Source: Myxococcales bacterium (GTDB lineage: Bacteria > Myxococcota_A > Polyangia > Haliangiales > Haliangiaceae). Taken from it: DNA of 64,000 nucleotides. Shown here piece by piece: positions 36,959 through 46,662 of this stretch; position 1 is the stretch's first letter, and each line of letters starts with the position of its first letter. Both the position numbers and the translations under genes were made by a program. The stretch covers positions 1 through 64,000 of the forward strand of contig JADJUF010000027.1 of assembly GCA_016717005.1 (NCBI GenBank), written 5' to 3'. Under the pieces are notes generated by a model. The model made no database searches, was not told the origin of the DNA, and worked only from the letters and a program-made list of their open reading frames with translations.

Positions 36959-39181
36959 TCAGAACTTGTAGGTGACGCCGGCTCGCGCGTAGGTGTTGTA
37001 GTCGGTCGTCAGCATCGGCTGGGTGAAGTCGTCGACGAACAGCGCGCGCTCGCTCTGGAACGGCGCGAACTCGAGCAGGACCCAGCCGTTCCAGCGCTGC
37101 CGGAGCGAGATCTCGGCGACCACCGAGGTCATGAAGCGCACGCCGTTCTCGCGGGTGAAGAAGTCGCTGCCGCTCTGCCCGGTGAGGTCCTCGACCCGCT
37201 TGGCCTGCTCGGCGCTGAAGCCGGTGCCGTCGCCGGGGCCGCCGACGCGGTTGAGGTACTTGGTGCAGGTATCGATCGCGTCGCCGTCGAGCTTGGCCGC
37301 GCCCATCGGGTCGGTCGTGAGCTCGGGGCAGTGGCGGTCGCTCCAGAACTCCAGGTAGCCGCGGGCGGTGATCGTGACGTGGGTGAACGCGGTCAGCGAC
37401 GCGATGCCGCCGGCCGCGAACGTGCCGCCGTTGCGCTTCGAGTCGTCGAGGAGCTTCGAGCCCCACCACAGGTTGCCGAACACGCCGGCCGAGAACGGAT
37501 CGTTGTCGACCAGCATCAGGCGGGCGCCGAGGCCGATCTCCGAGCGCGAGCCCATCGAGCGGACGCCGACGTTGGCGTCGAAGCCCAGGCCCGACATCTT
37601 GCCGGCGCCGACCGCGACCCGGACGTCGACGAAGTACGGGTAGCCGATGCTGAGGTCGACCGTCGAGCGTCCGCGCGGCATCGTGCGCGCGCCCCACGAC
37701 GACAGGCCGCGCTGCTGGGCCTTGAGCGCGTCGTCCGACAGGCCCTCGACCTTGAGCGTGGCCGACAGGATCTCGTTCTTGCCGCCCTCGAGGTTCAGGG
37801 TCTGCTCCCACGGCTGGTAGCCGGCCTTCTGGACCCGGACGATCGTGGTGCCGACCTCGACGTCGTTGAGCTCGAGCGGGGTCACGCCCTGGGGCAGGCC
37901 GTTGACGAGCACCTCGCCGCCGACCGGATCGGACAGCACGCGGATGCGGGCGACCGCCTTGAGCTCGGCCGACACCGTCAGGGTCTGGCCCTCCTCGATG
38001 CGGACCTTCTGCTCGAAGGTCTTGAAGCCGGCCAGCTTGACCATGACGAAGTGATCGCCGCGGCCGACGGCCTTCTCCTGGGGCACCTTGCCGATGCCGG
38101 CGCCGTCGATGTAGACGTCGGCGTCGGGCACCGCCGACACGACCTTGAGCGTGCCCTTGCCGCCGGCCCCGGCCTCGGCGTTGAGGTCGAGCTTGAGCAC
38201 CGTCGACTGGCCGTCGTTGATCGTGATGCGCTCCTCGTGCGGCTGGTAGCCCGGGGCCTTGACCTCGAGCACGTGCTCGCCGCCCTTGACCTGCTTGATG
38301 TCGATCGGCACCTTGCCCATGTTGGTGCCGTCGAGGAACACCTCGGCGCCGGTGACGTTCGACAGCACGCGGACGGTGCCGCCCTGGCCGCCGAGCGTGG
38401 CCTTGAGCTCGCCGCGGATCTTGGCCTGCTGGCCGGCCAGCACCTGGATCGTCTGCTTCCACGGCACGCCCGGATCCTTGCGGACCTCGACCACGTGCAG
38501 GCCCTCGACCACGTCGGTCAGGACCATGGGCGTGGTGCCGTTCTGCTTGTTGCCGTCGAGGTAGACGTCGGCGTCGGGCACGTCGGCCTCGACGACGACC
38601 GTGCCGAGCTTGGGCTTGGCGACCGCCTTCATGACCGGCGTCAGCGACGCCTTCTCGTTGTCCTTGACCTCGACCCAGGTCTGGAAGTTGTCGAAGCCCT
38701 CGCGCTTGAGCTCGACGAGGTGGCGGCCCGACGTCGTGGTCAGGAGCACCGGGGCCGCGCCCTGGGACTGACCGTCGAGGTAGACCGTGGCGCCGAAGAC
38801 GTTCTGGTCGGCGTCGGCCCGGATGTCGATCCGCGGCGGGTCGACCTTCTTGATCAGCGGGATGAACGCGCTCTGGACCTTGCGGGTGCGCGCGACCTTG
38901 AGGTTCTTCTGGGCGAGCTGGTAGCCGTCGAGCTCGACGATGACAAGGAAGTCACCGTTCTTCATCTTGCCCTGCCAGGGCGTGACCCCGACCGCGCCGA
39001 GCTCCTTGCGATCGATGTAGACGGTGGCGCCCGGCGGCGCCGACTCGATCTTGACCGGGTACTTGCCGCCGGACAGCGCGGGGTGGCTCTGGGCGGACGC
39101 GGACGAGGCGAAGCAGAGGGCGACGAGCGCGACCGCGGCCACGGTCATGCCGCGCATCCAGCGCAAGGTATTGAATTTCAT
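36959..39181 (-). CDS. Six-PEGA-repeat protein with C-terminal outer-membrane barrel
   Basis: 740 residues from ATG 39181 (AGGGGAA upstream; an ATG at 39202 is in frame but lacks a ribosome site). Signal peptide ends SSASAQ. Six PEGA domains follow, each with the pattern A(D/E)VYIDG...TP...V..G.H.V.V...GY (first ATVYIDRKELGAVGVTPW). After about 520 comes an outer-membrane barrel (DVRVAVGAGKMSGLGFDANVG ... ending in TYKF with terminal Phe, as in many barrel proteins). PEGA domains bind surface or wall components; here they may link the barrel to peptidoglycan or S-layer. Function unknown. Confidence 0.88.
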   Translation of the reverse strand: MKFNTLRWMRGMTVAAVALVALCFASSASAQSHPALSGGKYPVKIESAPPGATVYIDRKELGAVGVTPWQGKMKNGDFLVIVELDGYQLAQKNLKVARTRKVQSAFIPLIKKVDPPRIDIRADADQNVFGATVYLDGQSQGAAPVLLTTTSGRHLVELKREGFDNFQTWVEVKDNEKASLTPVMKAVAKPKLGTVVVEADVPDADVYLDGNKQNGTTPMVLTDVVEGLHVVEVRKDPGVPWKQTIQVLAGQQAKIRGELKATLGGQGGTVRVLSNVTGAEVFLDGTNMGKVPIDIKQVKGGEHVLEVKAPGYQPHEERITINDGQSTVLKLDLNAEAGAGGKGTLKVVSAVPDADVYIDGAGIGKVPQEKAVGRGDHFVMVKLAGFKTFEQKVRIEEGQTLTVSAELKAVARIRVLSDPVGGEVLVNGLPQGVTPLELNDVEVGTTIVRVQKAGYQPWEQTLNLEGGKNEILSATLKVEGLSDDALKAQQRGLSSWGARTMPRGRSTVDLSIGYPYFVDVRVAVGAGKMSGLGFDANVGVRSMGSRSEIGLGARLMLVDNDPFSAGVFGNLWWGSKLLDDSKRNGGTFAAGGIASLTAFTHVTITARGYLEFWSDRHCPELTTDPMGAAKLDGDAIDTCTKYLNRVGGPGDGTGFSAEQAKRVEDLTGQSGSDFFTRENGVRFMTSVVAEISLRQRWNGWVLLEFAPFQSERALFVDDFTQPMLTTDYNTYARAGVTYKF

Positions 39182-39297
39182 GGCAAGGAGGTTCCCCTTC
39201 ATGGCAGCGCGAACGTAGCAGGTCTGGCGGCGGGCCGATCCGGCCGGCCGACGGATTCGACGCCGCGGCGGCCCTGGTGTTCAACCGCCGTGACCGG

Positions 39298-40116
39298 TCA
39301 CACACCCTCGAACGGCGTGACCGTGCCCGCGAGCAAGAGCCCCACCACCACCGCGGCGATCAGCACGCGGTAGGCCGCGAACCCGACCAGCCGGTGGCTG
39401 CCCAGGAACTTCAAGAGCCAGGCGATCGTGGCGTAGCCGGTGACCCCGGCGACCACCAGCGCGACCGTCAGCGGGCGCCAGGCGTCGGCGCCGAGGTCGG
39501 CCACGGCCTTGCGGGACTCGAGGATGCCGGCGCCGGCGACCGCGGGGATGCCGAGCAGGAACGAGAACCGGGCCGCGTCGGTGCGGCGCAGGCCCACCAG
39601 CAGCGCGGCGATGATCGTGGCGCCCGAGCGCGACACGCCCGGGCACAGCGCCAGCGCCTGGGCGCCGCCGATGAGCAGCGCGTCGCGCAGGGCCAGCTGG
39701 TCCATCGTCCGCCGGCCGGTGGAGCGGGCGTCGACCCACGCCATCAGGACGCCGACGACCGCCAGGGTCGTGGCGATCACCCACAGCGACCGGGCGTCGC
39801 CCTCGACGAGGTGGCGGGTCGCGAGCCCGACCACGACGATCGGCACGGTGCCCGCGACGAGGTAGATCGGCAGACGGCCCTGGGGGCTCGCGCGATCGCG
39901 CACGAACGCGCGCGGCAGGTCGATGAACAGATCGCGGGCGAAGTAGATGATGACCGCGGCCAGGGTGCCGAGCTGCAGCACCGCGGTGAACGCGGCGCCG
40001 GGATCGTGCTGGCCGAGCAGCGCCGGCGCCAGGCGCAGGTGCGCGGTCGACGACACCGGCAAGAACTCGGTGAGCCCCTGGACCGCACCCAGGACGATCG
40101 CGAACCAGATCGGCAC
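39298..40116 (-). CDS. uppP: Undecaprenyl-diphosphatase (BacA/UppP)
   Basis: 272 residues from GTG 40116; an extended start at 40197 would give an N-terminal tail unlike the family. Signatures: VQGLTEFLPVSSTAHLRL (motif 1) and CPGVSRSGATIIAALLVG (motif 2), with seven or eight transmembrane helices. UppP dephosphorylates undecaprenyl pyrophosphate to recycle the lipid carrier of wall synthesis. Divergent from the small lipoprotein gene, 25 bp between starts. Confidence 0.95.
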   Translation of the reverse strand: MPIWFAIVLGAVQGLTEFLPVSSTAHLRLAPALLGQHDPGAAFTAVLQLGTLAAVIIYFARDLFIDLPRAFVRDRASPQGRLPIYLVAGTVPIVVVGLATRHLVEGDARSLWVIATTLAVVGVLMAWVDARSTGRRTMDQLALRDALLIGGAQALALCPGVSRSGATIIAALLVGLRRTDAARFSFLLGIPAVAGAGILESRKAVADLGADAWRPLTVALVVAGVTGYATIAWLLKFLGSHRLVGFAAYRVLIAAVVVGLLLAGTVTPFEGV

Positions 40117-40141
40117 GGCGCGCACGCTATCATGCGCGGCG

Positions 40142-40522
40142 ATGGCTCGCCCCGCCTGGATCGTCGTGGTCGCTGCGCTCGCGCTCGGCTGCCGCACGCC
40201 GTCGCCCGCCGACGCTCACCCGCCGACGGCGCCGATCATCGACGCCGGACCGATCGACGCGCCGCCGCCGATCGACGCGCCGCCGCCGGTGTCGGCCGCC
40301 GCCTGCTCGACCTACGTCGATCACGTGCTGGCGGTGGCGCTCGCGGCGATGCGCGGGACGCGGCCGGCCGACGAGATCCCGACGCCCGAGCAGGTCGCCG
40401 CCATCCGGGCCGAGCTGCTCGCGAGCGATCCGTGCGGCGCGCTGACCGAGGTCGAGCTGAGCTGCGCGCTCGCGGCGCAGGATCAGGCGGCGCTCTACGC
40501 GTGCGCGCGCCCGACGCCGTAG
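40142..40522 (+). CDS. Small lipoprotein, hypothetical
   Basis: 126 residues from ATG 40142. Signal peptide with lipobox ALGC. A low-complexity segment GPIDAPPPIDAPPP (near-exact DNA repeat) leads to a helical domain with four Cys (AACSTYVDH, SDPCGALTEVELSCALAAQD, YACARP), probably two disulfides. Short helical exported lipoproteins like this are common in Haliangiales-type genomes. No function is known. Confidence 0.6.
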   Translation: MARPAWIVVVAALALGCRTPSPADAHPPTAPIIDAGPIDAPPPIDAPPPVSAAACSTYVDHVLAVALAAMRGTRPADEIPTPEQVAAIRAELLASDPCGALTEVELSCALAAQDQAALYACARPTP

Positions 40523-40529
40523 CGCGGGC

Positions 40530-41693
40530 TCAGCGCGCCGACAGGCGCGGCAGCGGCGCCGGCCGGGCGGCCGGCCGCGCGAGCATCGACGCCGCGGCGC
40601 GCGGGATCATCGGCGCGGCCGGGCGCGCGATATCGACCGAGGTGACGTCGCCGGTGGCGAGGTCGGTCACGTCGCTGGTGATCTCGGACGTGTCGTCGCC
40701 GACGTGGAGCGCGGGGGGCACCACCGCCGCGGCGGGGCGGACACCGGGGGCGCGGGCGGGCACCTGGGGCCCGGTGCCGCGGGCGAACCGCCGCGGCGGC
40801 GACGGAGGCAGCGGCGTGACCGGCAGGCTCGGCAGGCGCGGGTGCGCGACCACGGGCGGCGGCGGCAGCGGGGCCGCGTGCAGCGGCGCGGGCGGCAGCG
40901 CGGGCGGCGGCGCGGTGCGGGCCATCGGGGTCGGCGGGGGCACGTTCGCGACCCGGGTCGTGGGCGGACGCGCCACCATGGGGTGCGGCGGCGGCGGGGC
41001 GACGGGGCGCGCGGGCGCGGCGACCGGCGCGGGGGCGACGCGGGCGACGGGCGCGGGGGCGACGCGGGCGACGGGCGCGGGCGTGACCGGCGCGGGGGCG
41101 ACGCGGGCCACCGGCGCGGGCGTGACCGGCGCGGCGACGCGGGCGACCGGCGCGGGCGTGACCGGCGCGGCGACGCGGGCGACCGGCGCGGCCGTGACCG
41201 GCGCGGAGGCGACGCGGGCCACGGCCGGACGGGCGACCATCGGCGGAGGCGTCGGGCGCGCCACAGGGGCTGGGCGCCGGGCGACCGTGGCGTTGGGCAG
41301 CGCGCGCACCGGCGGGGCCTTGGGCCCCACGGCCTCGGCGGCGGCGAGGCGAGCGCGGGCCAGCGCGGCCTGCCACTCCCACTCGTCGTCGTCGGCGAGC
41401 CCGTCGTCCCCGTCATCGGGGATCACGTCGTCGGCGATGATGACCGACGGCGTGGCGGCTGGAGACGCCACCGCGGCGGGGCCAGGCGCCACCGGGATCG
41501 GCTGGATGCGCGGCGGGATGGCAGGCGGCGCGAACGGCGCTGGCGCGGTCGGACCGACGGCCATGAACGGCGCTGGAGCCATGGGAAACGGCGGGTTCAG
41601 ATCGACGATTCTCCCGTCCGGTGTGAGCGCCATGCCGTAGCGCGACAGCTTCACGTACCCAGCGCGAGCGAGGATGCTCTGGATGACCGCCAT
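40530..41693 (-). CDS. Pro/Ala-rich repeat protein, hypothetical
   Basis: 387 residues from ATG 41693, with ribosome site GGGGAG 4 bp before it; the frame opens 30 bp earlier. The first 35 residues (AVIQSILARAGYVKLSRYGM) form an amphipathic segment, followed by an acidic patch DDVIPDDGDDGLADDDEWEW and a helical ALARARLAAAEA. The remainder is mostly Pro, Ala and Val with repeats such as PVARVAAPVTPA (five to seven copies). Likely extended and disordered, perhaps interaction surface or linker. No domain recognised; the first 35 residues may be the functional part. Confidence 0.55.
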   Translation of the reverse strand: MAVIQSILARAGYVKLSRYGMALTPDGRIVDLNPPFPMAPAPFMAVGPTAPAPFAPPAIPPRIQPIPVAPGPAAVASPAATPSVIIADDVIPDDGDDGLADDDEWEWQAALARARLAAAEAVGPKAPPVRALPNATVARRPAPVARPTPPPMVARPAVARVASAPVTAAPVARVAAPVTPAPVARVAAPVTPAPVARVAPAPVTPAPVARVAPAPVARVAPAPVAAPARPVAPPPPHPMVARPPTTRVANVPPPTPMARTAPPPALPPAPLHAAPLPPPPVVAHPRLPSLPVTPLPPSPPRRFARGTGPQVPARAPGVRPAAAVVPPALHVGDDTSEITSDVTDLATGDVTSVDIARPAAPMIPRAAASMLARPAARPAPLPRLSAR

Positions 41694-41810
41694 GCTCCCC
41701 AGCAAGTGCACACGGCAGGCCACAGGTCCAAGCGATCTCGACCGTCCAACCTCTTGGATCGACTCGCCCTGAGGTCGGACCAGGGGCTAGAGCGGAGCCC
41801 CCTCCCTCAG

Positions 41811-41939
41811 GACGATTGTCCCCGTCGGCGACCAGAGGCACCGCGGCCCGTCCCTCCAGACGATCGTCCCCGTCAGCGATCAGCGGCACGTGAGGCGGCG
41901 GCCGACGCGCCCTACAGAGACGATCGTCCCCGTCGGCGA

Positions 41940-41950
<11 letters not shown>
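41811..41950. repeat. Three degenerate copies of a 30-bp unit with palindrome GACGATCGTC
   Basis: Copies begin at 41811 (GACGATTGTC), 41859 and 41919, each reading GACGATCGTCCCCGTC then GGCGATCAGCGGC or a close variant; the third reaches into the stop codon of the enoyl-CoA hydratase. Spacing is 48 and 60 bp. The palindrome within ACGGGGACGATCGTC occurs again at 57989-58003, before the first MopE gene. Confidence 0.75.
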
Positions 41951-42716
<766 letters not shown>

Positions 42717-42782
42717 CGGCGCGATGGTAGCCGCGGCGGCGATTGTCGCAACCGATCGCGGGCGCCGGTTGTCGCACCGGCC

Positions 42783-45212
42783 ATGCGCAGCATCGTGGGA
42801 GTCCTCGTGGTGGTCGCGGTCGCGAGCCCGGCCGCCGCCGACGTGCTGACCTCGGCGCTCGATCAGCCGCTGACCGAGGTGTCGCACGCGGTCGACGTGT
42901 CGGTGGCCGACGGCGTCGCGACCTACAAGGTCCAGCGGGTGTTCGCCAACGCCGGCACCAAGGCCGACGAGGTCCGGCTCGAGATCGATCTGCCGTACGG
43001 CGGCGCCGCCACCGGCCTGCGCATCCGCGCCCACGAGCGCTGGTACGACGGCGAGCTGATGGAGGCCGAGCAGGCGGCGAAGCTCTACCAGGAGCTCACC
43101 GGCCGCGGCCGCTGGGCGCCCAAGGATCCGGCGCTGCTGTACTGGCAGTGGGCCGACAAGCTGCGGCTGCGGGTGTTCCCGGTCATGGCCGGCGGCACCA
43201 GCACCGTCGAGTACACGCTGACCGTGCCGACCCGCTACGAGCGCGGCAAGGTCTACCTGTCGTACCCGCGCCTGAGCGCCGAGGCCGCGCCCAACCTCGC
43301 GGTGCCGGTGTTCACGGTGCGGCCGGGCTGGGGCGACGCGACCACCGCGGTCAAGATCGACGGCGCGCGCAAGGCGCCGGGCGCGCCGATCGTGCTGGCG
43401 ATGCCGGTCGAGCCGGCCTGGCTCGCGGCGATCCCGCACGATGACAACGCCAGCTACGTCAGCAGCGTCGTCGAGATCGCGGACGCGCCGGCGGCGCGCA
43501 AGGCCTTCACCAAGGCGACGCTCACCCTCGACCTCGAGCACACGTACAAGGGCGATCTCCGGATCGACCTGTACACGCCCGCGGGCGAGGCGGTCGAGGT
43601 GTTCGACGGCAGCGGCGGCGGCACCAACGACGTGCGCGGCGCGTTCCCGGTCGACCTGCCCGCGAAGACCACCGGCGTCGGCACCTGGCGGCTGGTCGTG
43701 TCGGACCACGCGGCGCTCGACGCCGGCACGCTGACCGCGTGGAAGCTGACGCTGGGCGACAAGGCGCCGGTCGTCGTCGACGCCAGCGACCTGCCGCTGT
43801 TCATCCCCGACGCGCCCGAGAACGAGTCCGACGGCGGCGTCGCGACGATCGAGCTGGCGCCGCCGGTGATCGACGCGGTCGCCAACCGCTACGGCCGGGT
43901 GGTCGCGTCCAAGCAGCACGCGTTCGCGCGGCTCGAGGTCGACGCCGCGCCCGAGCTGCGGCCGCTGCCGAAGAAGCCGCAGGTCGTGTTCGCGATCGAC
44001 GGCTCGCACTCGATGGGCGTCGAGGGCATCGCCGAGCAGCTGGCGCTGGCGCAGGCGTACCTGACGCACGTGCCCGACGCCGAGGTCGAGGTCGTCATCT
44101 ACCGGCGCACCGCGACCCGGCTGTTCGGCGCCTTCGTGCCGGCGGCGGCGGTGGCCGCGCGGCTCGCGGCGGCGCGCACGGCCGGGCGCCTCGACCCCGG
44201 CAACGGCAGCGCGCTCGACGACGGCGCCCGGGTCGCGGCCGCGGCGCTGGCCACCCGCCGGGGCGCGCTGCGCCTGGTGCTGACGACCGACAACCGCCTG
44301 CGCGGGCGCTTCACCAACGCGCTGGCGCTGGCGGGCCTGGCGGCGGCGCCGGCCGGCGCGGTCGTGCACGTGGTCGAGGCCCGCGGCGCCGGCCACGCGG
44401 TCGAGCTGACCCGCGACGACGCCCACCCGCTGGCGCCGCTGGCGCTGGCCCACCACGGCATCGGCGCGGTCGTCGACGGGCTCGGCGCCGCCGACAAGCA
44501 CCTGCCGGCGCGGATCCTCGGGTTGGTGCGGCCGGTGCGCATCGACAGCTTCGCGATCACCGGGCTCGATCTCGCGACGGGCAAGTACGACCAGACCATC
44601 CCCGCCACGCTCGACGAGGGCGCCGGGTTCCGGGTCGTGGTCGCGGCCGCGACCGCGCCGACCCAGGTCGAGCTGACGGGCATGATCTGGGGCGACAAGT
44701 TCCGGCGCGTCGTCGGCAGCGACGCGCGGTTCTCGAAGGCCGCGGCGGCGTGGGTGTTCTCCGAGGACGATCACCAGGACCTGTCCCACGACGAGATGAT
44801 GACCGTGGCGATGATGGGCCGCGCGGTGTCGCCGGTGACCTCGTACCTGGCGATCGAGCCCGGGGTGCGGCCGTCGACGGTCGGCCTCGAGGAGCACGGC
44901 AGCGGCAGCGGCTACGGGGTCGGGTCCGGCTACGGCGGCATGGCCGGCCGCGCGCTGGTGAAGGCGCCGCGGCCCGATCCGATGACGCTCCTGCGGGCCC
45001 CGGCGGCCGCGTGCGTGGCCAAGCACAAGCCGGCCGCGGGCTGGAGCGTGCGGCTCGACCTCGAGACCACCAGCCACGAGGTCGTCGACGTGATCCCCGG
45101 GGCCGGCGCCGAGCAGCCCGTCGGCACCTGCCTGACCGAGGCGGTGTGGGCGCTGCAGCTGCCGCGCAGCTTCGACGACGAGCGCGCGACGTACCCGCTG
45201 ACCTTCCGGTAG
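42783..45212 (+). CDS. VIT / P-domain / von Willebrand A surface protein with AgmX-like C-terminus
   Basis: 809 residues from ATG 42783. Signal peptide ends SPAAA. A VIT domain (about 25-160; HERWYDGELMEAEQAAKLYQ) is followed by a proprotein-convertase P-domain (about 240-330; LDLEHTYKGDLRIDLYTPAG, VGTWRLVVSDHAALDAGTL). The vWFA domain has a MIDAS-like DGSHS at 406. The C-terminus carries a Cys-containing AgmX/TonB-like module (AACVAKHKPAAGWSVRLDLE ... GTCLTEAVWALQLP) after a Ser/Gly/Tyr loop. VIT-vWFA proteins are secreted adhesion or binding proteins; the P-domain insertion is unusual for them. Confidence 0.88.
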   Translation: MRSIVGVLVVVAVASPAAADVLTSALDQPLTEVSHAVDVSVADGVATYKVQRVFANAGTKADEVRLEIDLPYGGAATGLRIRAHERWYDGELMEAEQAAKLYQELTGRGRWAPKDPALLYWQWADKLRLRVFPVMAGGTSTVEYTLTVPTRYERGKVYLSYPRLSAEAAPNLAVPVFTVRPGWGDATTAVKIDGARKAPGAPIVLAMPVEPAWLAAIPHDDNASYVSSVVEIADAPAARKAFTKATLTLDLEHTYKGDLRIDLYTPAGEAVEVFDGSGGGTNDVRGAFPVDLPAKTTGVGTWRLVVSDHAALDAGTLTAWKLTLGDKAPVVVDASDLPLFIPDAPENESDGGVATIELAPPVIDAVANRYGRVVASKQHAFARLEVDAAPELRPLPKKPQVVFAIDGSHSMGVEGIAEQLALAQAYLTHVPDAEVEVVIYRRTATRLFGAFVPAAAVAARLAAARTAGRLDPGNGSALDDGARVAAAALATRRGALRLVLTTDNRLRGRFTNALALAGLAAAPAGAVVHVVEARGAGHAVELTRDDAHPLAPLALAHHGIGAVVDGLGAADKHLPARILGLVRPVRIDSFAITGLDLATGKYDQTIPATLDEGAGFRVVVAAATAPTQVELTGMIWGDKFRRVVGSDARFSKAAAAWVFSEDDHQDLSHDEMMTVAMMGRAVSPVTSYLAIEPGVRPSTVGLEEHGSGSGYGVGSGYGGMAGRALVKAPRPDPMTLLRAPAAACVAKHKPAAGWSVRLDLETTSHEVVDVIPGAGAEQPVGTCLTEAVWALQLPRSFDDERATYPLTFR

Positions 45213-45351
45213 CGCGCTCCGCGGCGCGCGCGGCCTCGTCACCTCGGCGCGGGCGCCAGCGCGACGACGAGCGCGCGGCGTACCCGCTGACCCTCCGGTC
45301 GCGCGATCCGACGCGCGCAAGGTTTCTTCACATCGGCGCGGGCGTCGGCGC
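45174..45351. repeat. 89-bp imperfect tandem duplication at the 3' end of the VIT gene
   Basis: Unit 1 (45174-45262) contains the last codons and stop of the gene; unit 2 (45263-45351) repeats it with changes (TACCCGCTGACC is identical) and lacks the stop. The pair fills most of the 180-bp gap before the next gene. Confidence 0.8.
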
Positions 45352-45392
45352 AACATCGGCGCCGCACGGTGGGTAGCGAAAAGGAGCTACCC

Positions 45393-45947
45393 ATGCTGTG
45401 TCTCGCCCTCGGATTCGGACTGCTCGGCGCCATCATCCTCGCCAAGGCCCACCGCTACCGCCACCACGCGTACGCCCACGGTGGGTGCGGCGGTGGCGGC
45501 CCCGGCTGCGGCCACCACGACGGCCACCACGGCGGCCACCACGGCGGCCACGGCGGCTGGCGCCGCCACGGCGGCTGGCATCGCGGCGGCGCGCGCCGCT
45601 GGTTCGTGCACCGCACGCTGGCCCGCATCGACGCCACGCCGGCGCAGGAGCGGGCGCTGGTGGCCGAGCTCGACACCCTCGAGCAGCGCCTGCGCGCCGC
45701 CCGGGGCGCCCTGACCGCGCTGCGCCCGGCCCTGGCCGACGCCCTGCGCAGCCCCGAGCTCGACGGCGGCGCGAGCGCCGGGCTCGAGGCCGGGATCGAC
45801 GCGGCGGTGGCCGACGCCCGCGCCGCGCTCACCGACGGCCTGCGACGGATCCACGCGCTGCTCGACGACAAGCAGCGCGCGACCCTGGCCGAGCTGCTCG
45901 GCGGAGGCGGCGGCGCCGGCCCCGCGGCCGGGCCGTACCGGGTGTGA
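45393..45947 (+). CDS. CpxP/Spy-like periplasmic metal-stress protein, His-rich
   Basis: 184 residues from ATG 45393, with ribosome site AAAAGGAGC. An N-terminal hydrophobic helix (signal anchor) is followed by a His/Gly-rich stretch (GHHDGHHGGHHGGHGGW) with two cysteines, likely a metal-binding tract. Residues about 75-175 form the helical Spy/CpxP-like core, including the LTxxQ-type pieces TPAQERALV and LDDKQRATLAELL. It precedes a regulator/kinase pair, as in cpxP-cpxRA or related zinc and copper stress loci. Proposed role: periplasmic buffer or signal modulator. Confidence 0.82.
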   Translation: MLCLALGFGLLGAIILAKAHRYRHHAYAHGGCGGGGPGCGHHDGHHGGHHGGHGGWRRHGGWHRGGARRWFVHRTLARIDATPAQERALVAELDTLEQRLRAARGALTALRPALADALRSPELDGGASAGLEAGIDAAVADARAALTDGLRRIHALLDDKQRATLAELLGGGGGAGPAAGPYRV

Positions 45948-45966
45948 GCGCCGCAGGCGTGCGAGG

Positions 45967-46662
45967 ATGACCCCGGTGCGCGTGCTGCTGATCGACGACG
46001 ACGCGCGGCTCGCCGAGCTGCTGGTCGACTACCTCGGCCCCCAGGGCGTGACGCTCGCGCACGCACCCGGGGGCCAGGCCGGCCTGGCCCAGCTCGCGAC
46101 CGGCGGCGTCGACGCGGTGCTGCTCGACGTGATGATGCCCGGCCTCGACGGCCTCGCGGTGCTGCGGCTGGTGCGGGCGCAGGCGCCGACCTTGCCGGTG
46201 ATCATGCTGACCGCGCGCGGCGACGAGTCGGACCGCGTGGTCGGGCTCGAGCTCGGCGCCGACGACTACGTCGCCAAGCCGTTCTCGCCGCGCGAGCTGC
46301 TGGCCCGGCTGCGCGCGGTGGTGCGCCGGGTCAGCCCCGACGCGGTGGCCGAGCGCCTGGCGGCGGCCGGGATCGCGATCGACGTCGCCGGGCGGACCGC
46401 GACCGTCGACGGCGCCCCGCTCGAGCTGACCGCGCTCGAGCTCGACCTGCTGAGCGTGCTGGTGCGCCGCGCCGGGCGGGTGGTGCCGCGCGCGGCGCTG
46501 CTCGAGCTGGCCGGCCGCGGCGACGCGACCGTCGGCGACCGCACCGTCGACGTCCACATCTCGCGCCTGCGCAAGAAGCTCGGCGACGCCGCGGCCGCGC
46601 GCCTCAAGACCGTGCGCGGCATCGGCTACACGCTGGCGCGCGGGCTCGACGAGGCCGGATGA
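45967..46662 (+). CDS. OmpR/CpxR-family response regulator
   Basis: 231 residues from ATG 45967, 19 bp after the CpxP-like gene. Receiver: LLIDDDARLAELL, Asp in AVLLDVMMPGLDG, Thr in MLTARGD, Lys in DDYVAKPF. Winged helix: LTALELDLLSVLVRRAGRVV, VDVHISRLRKKLGD and KTVRGIGYTLARG. Its stop overlaps the kinase start as ATGA. Probable output: control of the adjacent periplasmic gene and envelope-stress genes, by analogy with CpxR. Confidence 0.94.
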   Translation: MTPVRVLLIDDDARLAELLVDYLGPQGVTLAHAPGGQAGLAQLATGGVDAVLLDVMMPGLDGLAVLRLVRAQAPTLPVIMLTARGDESDRVVGLELGADDYVAKPFSPRELLARLRAVVRRVSPDAVAERLAAAGIAIDVAGRTATVDGAPLELTALELDLLSVLVRRAGRVVPRAALLELAGRGDATVGDRTVDVHISRLRKKLGDAAAARLKTVRGIGYTLARGLDEAG

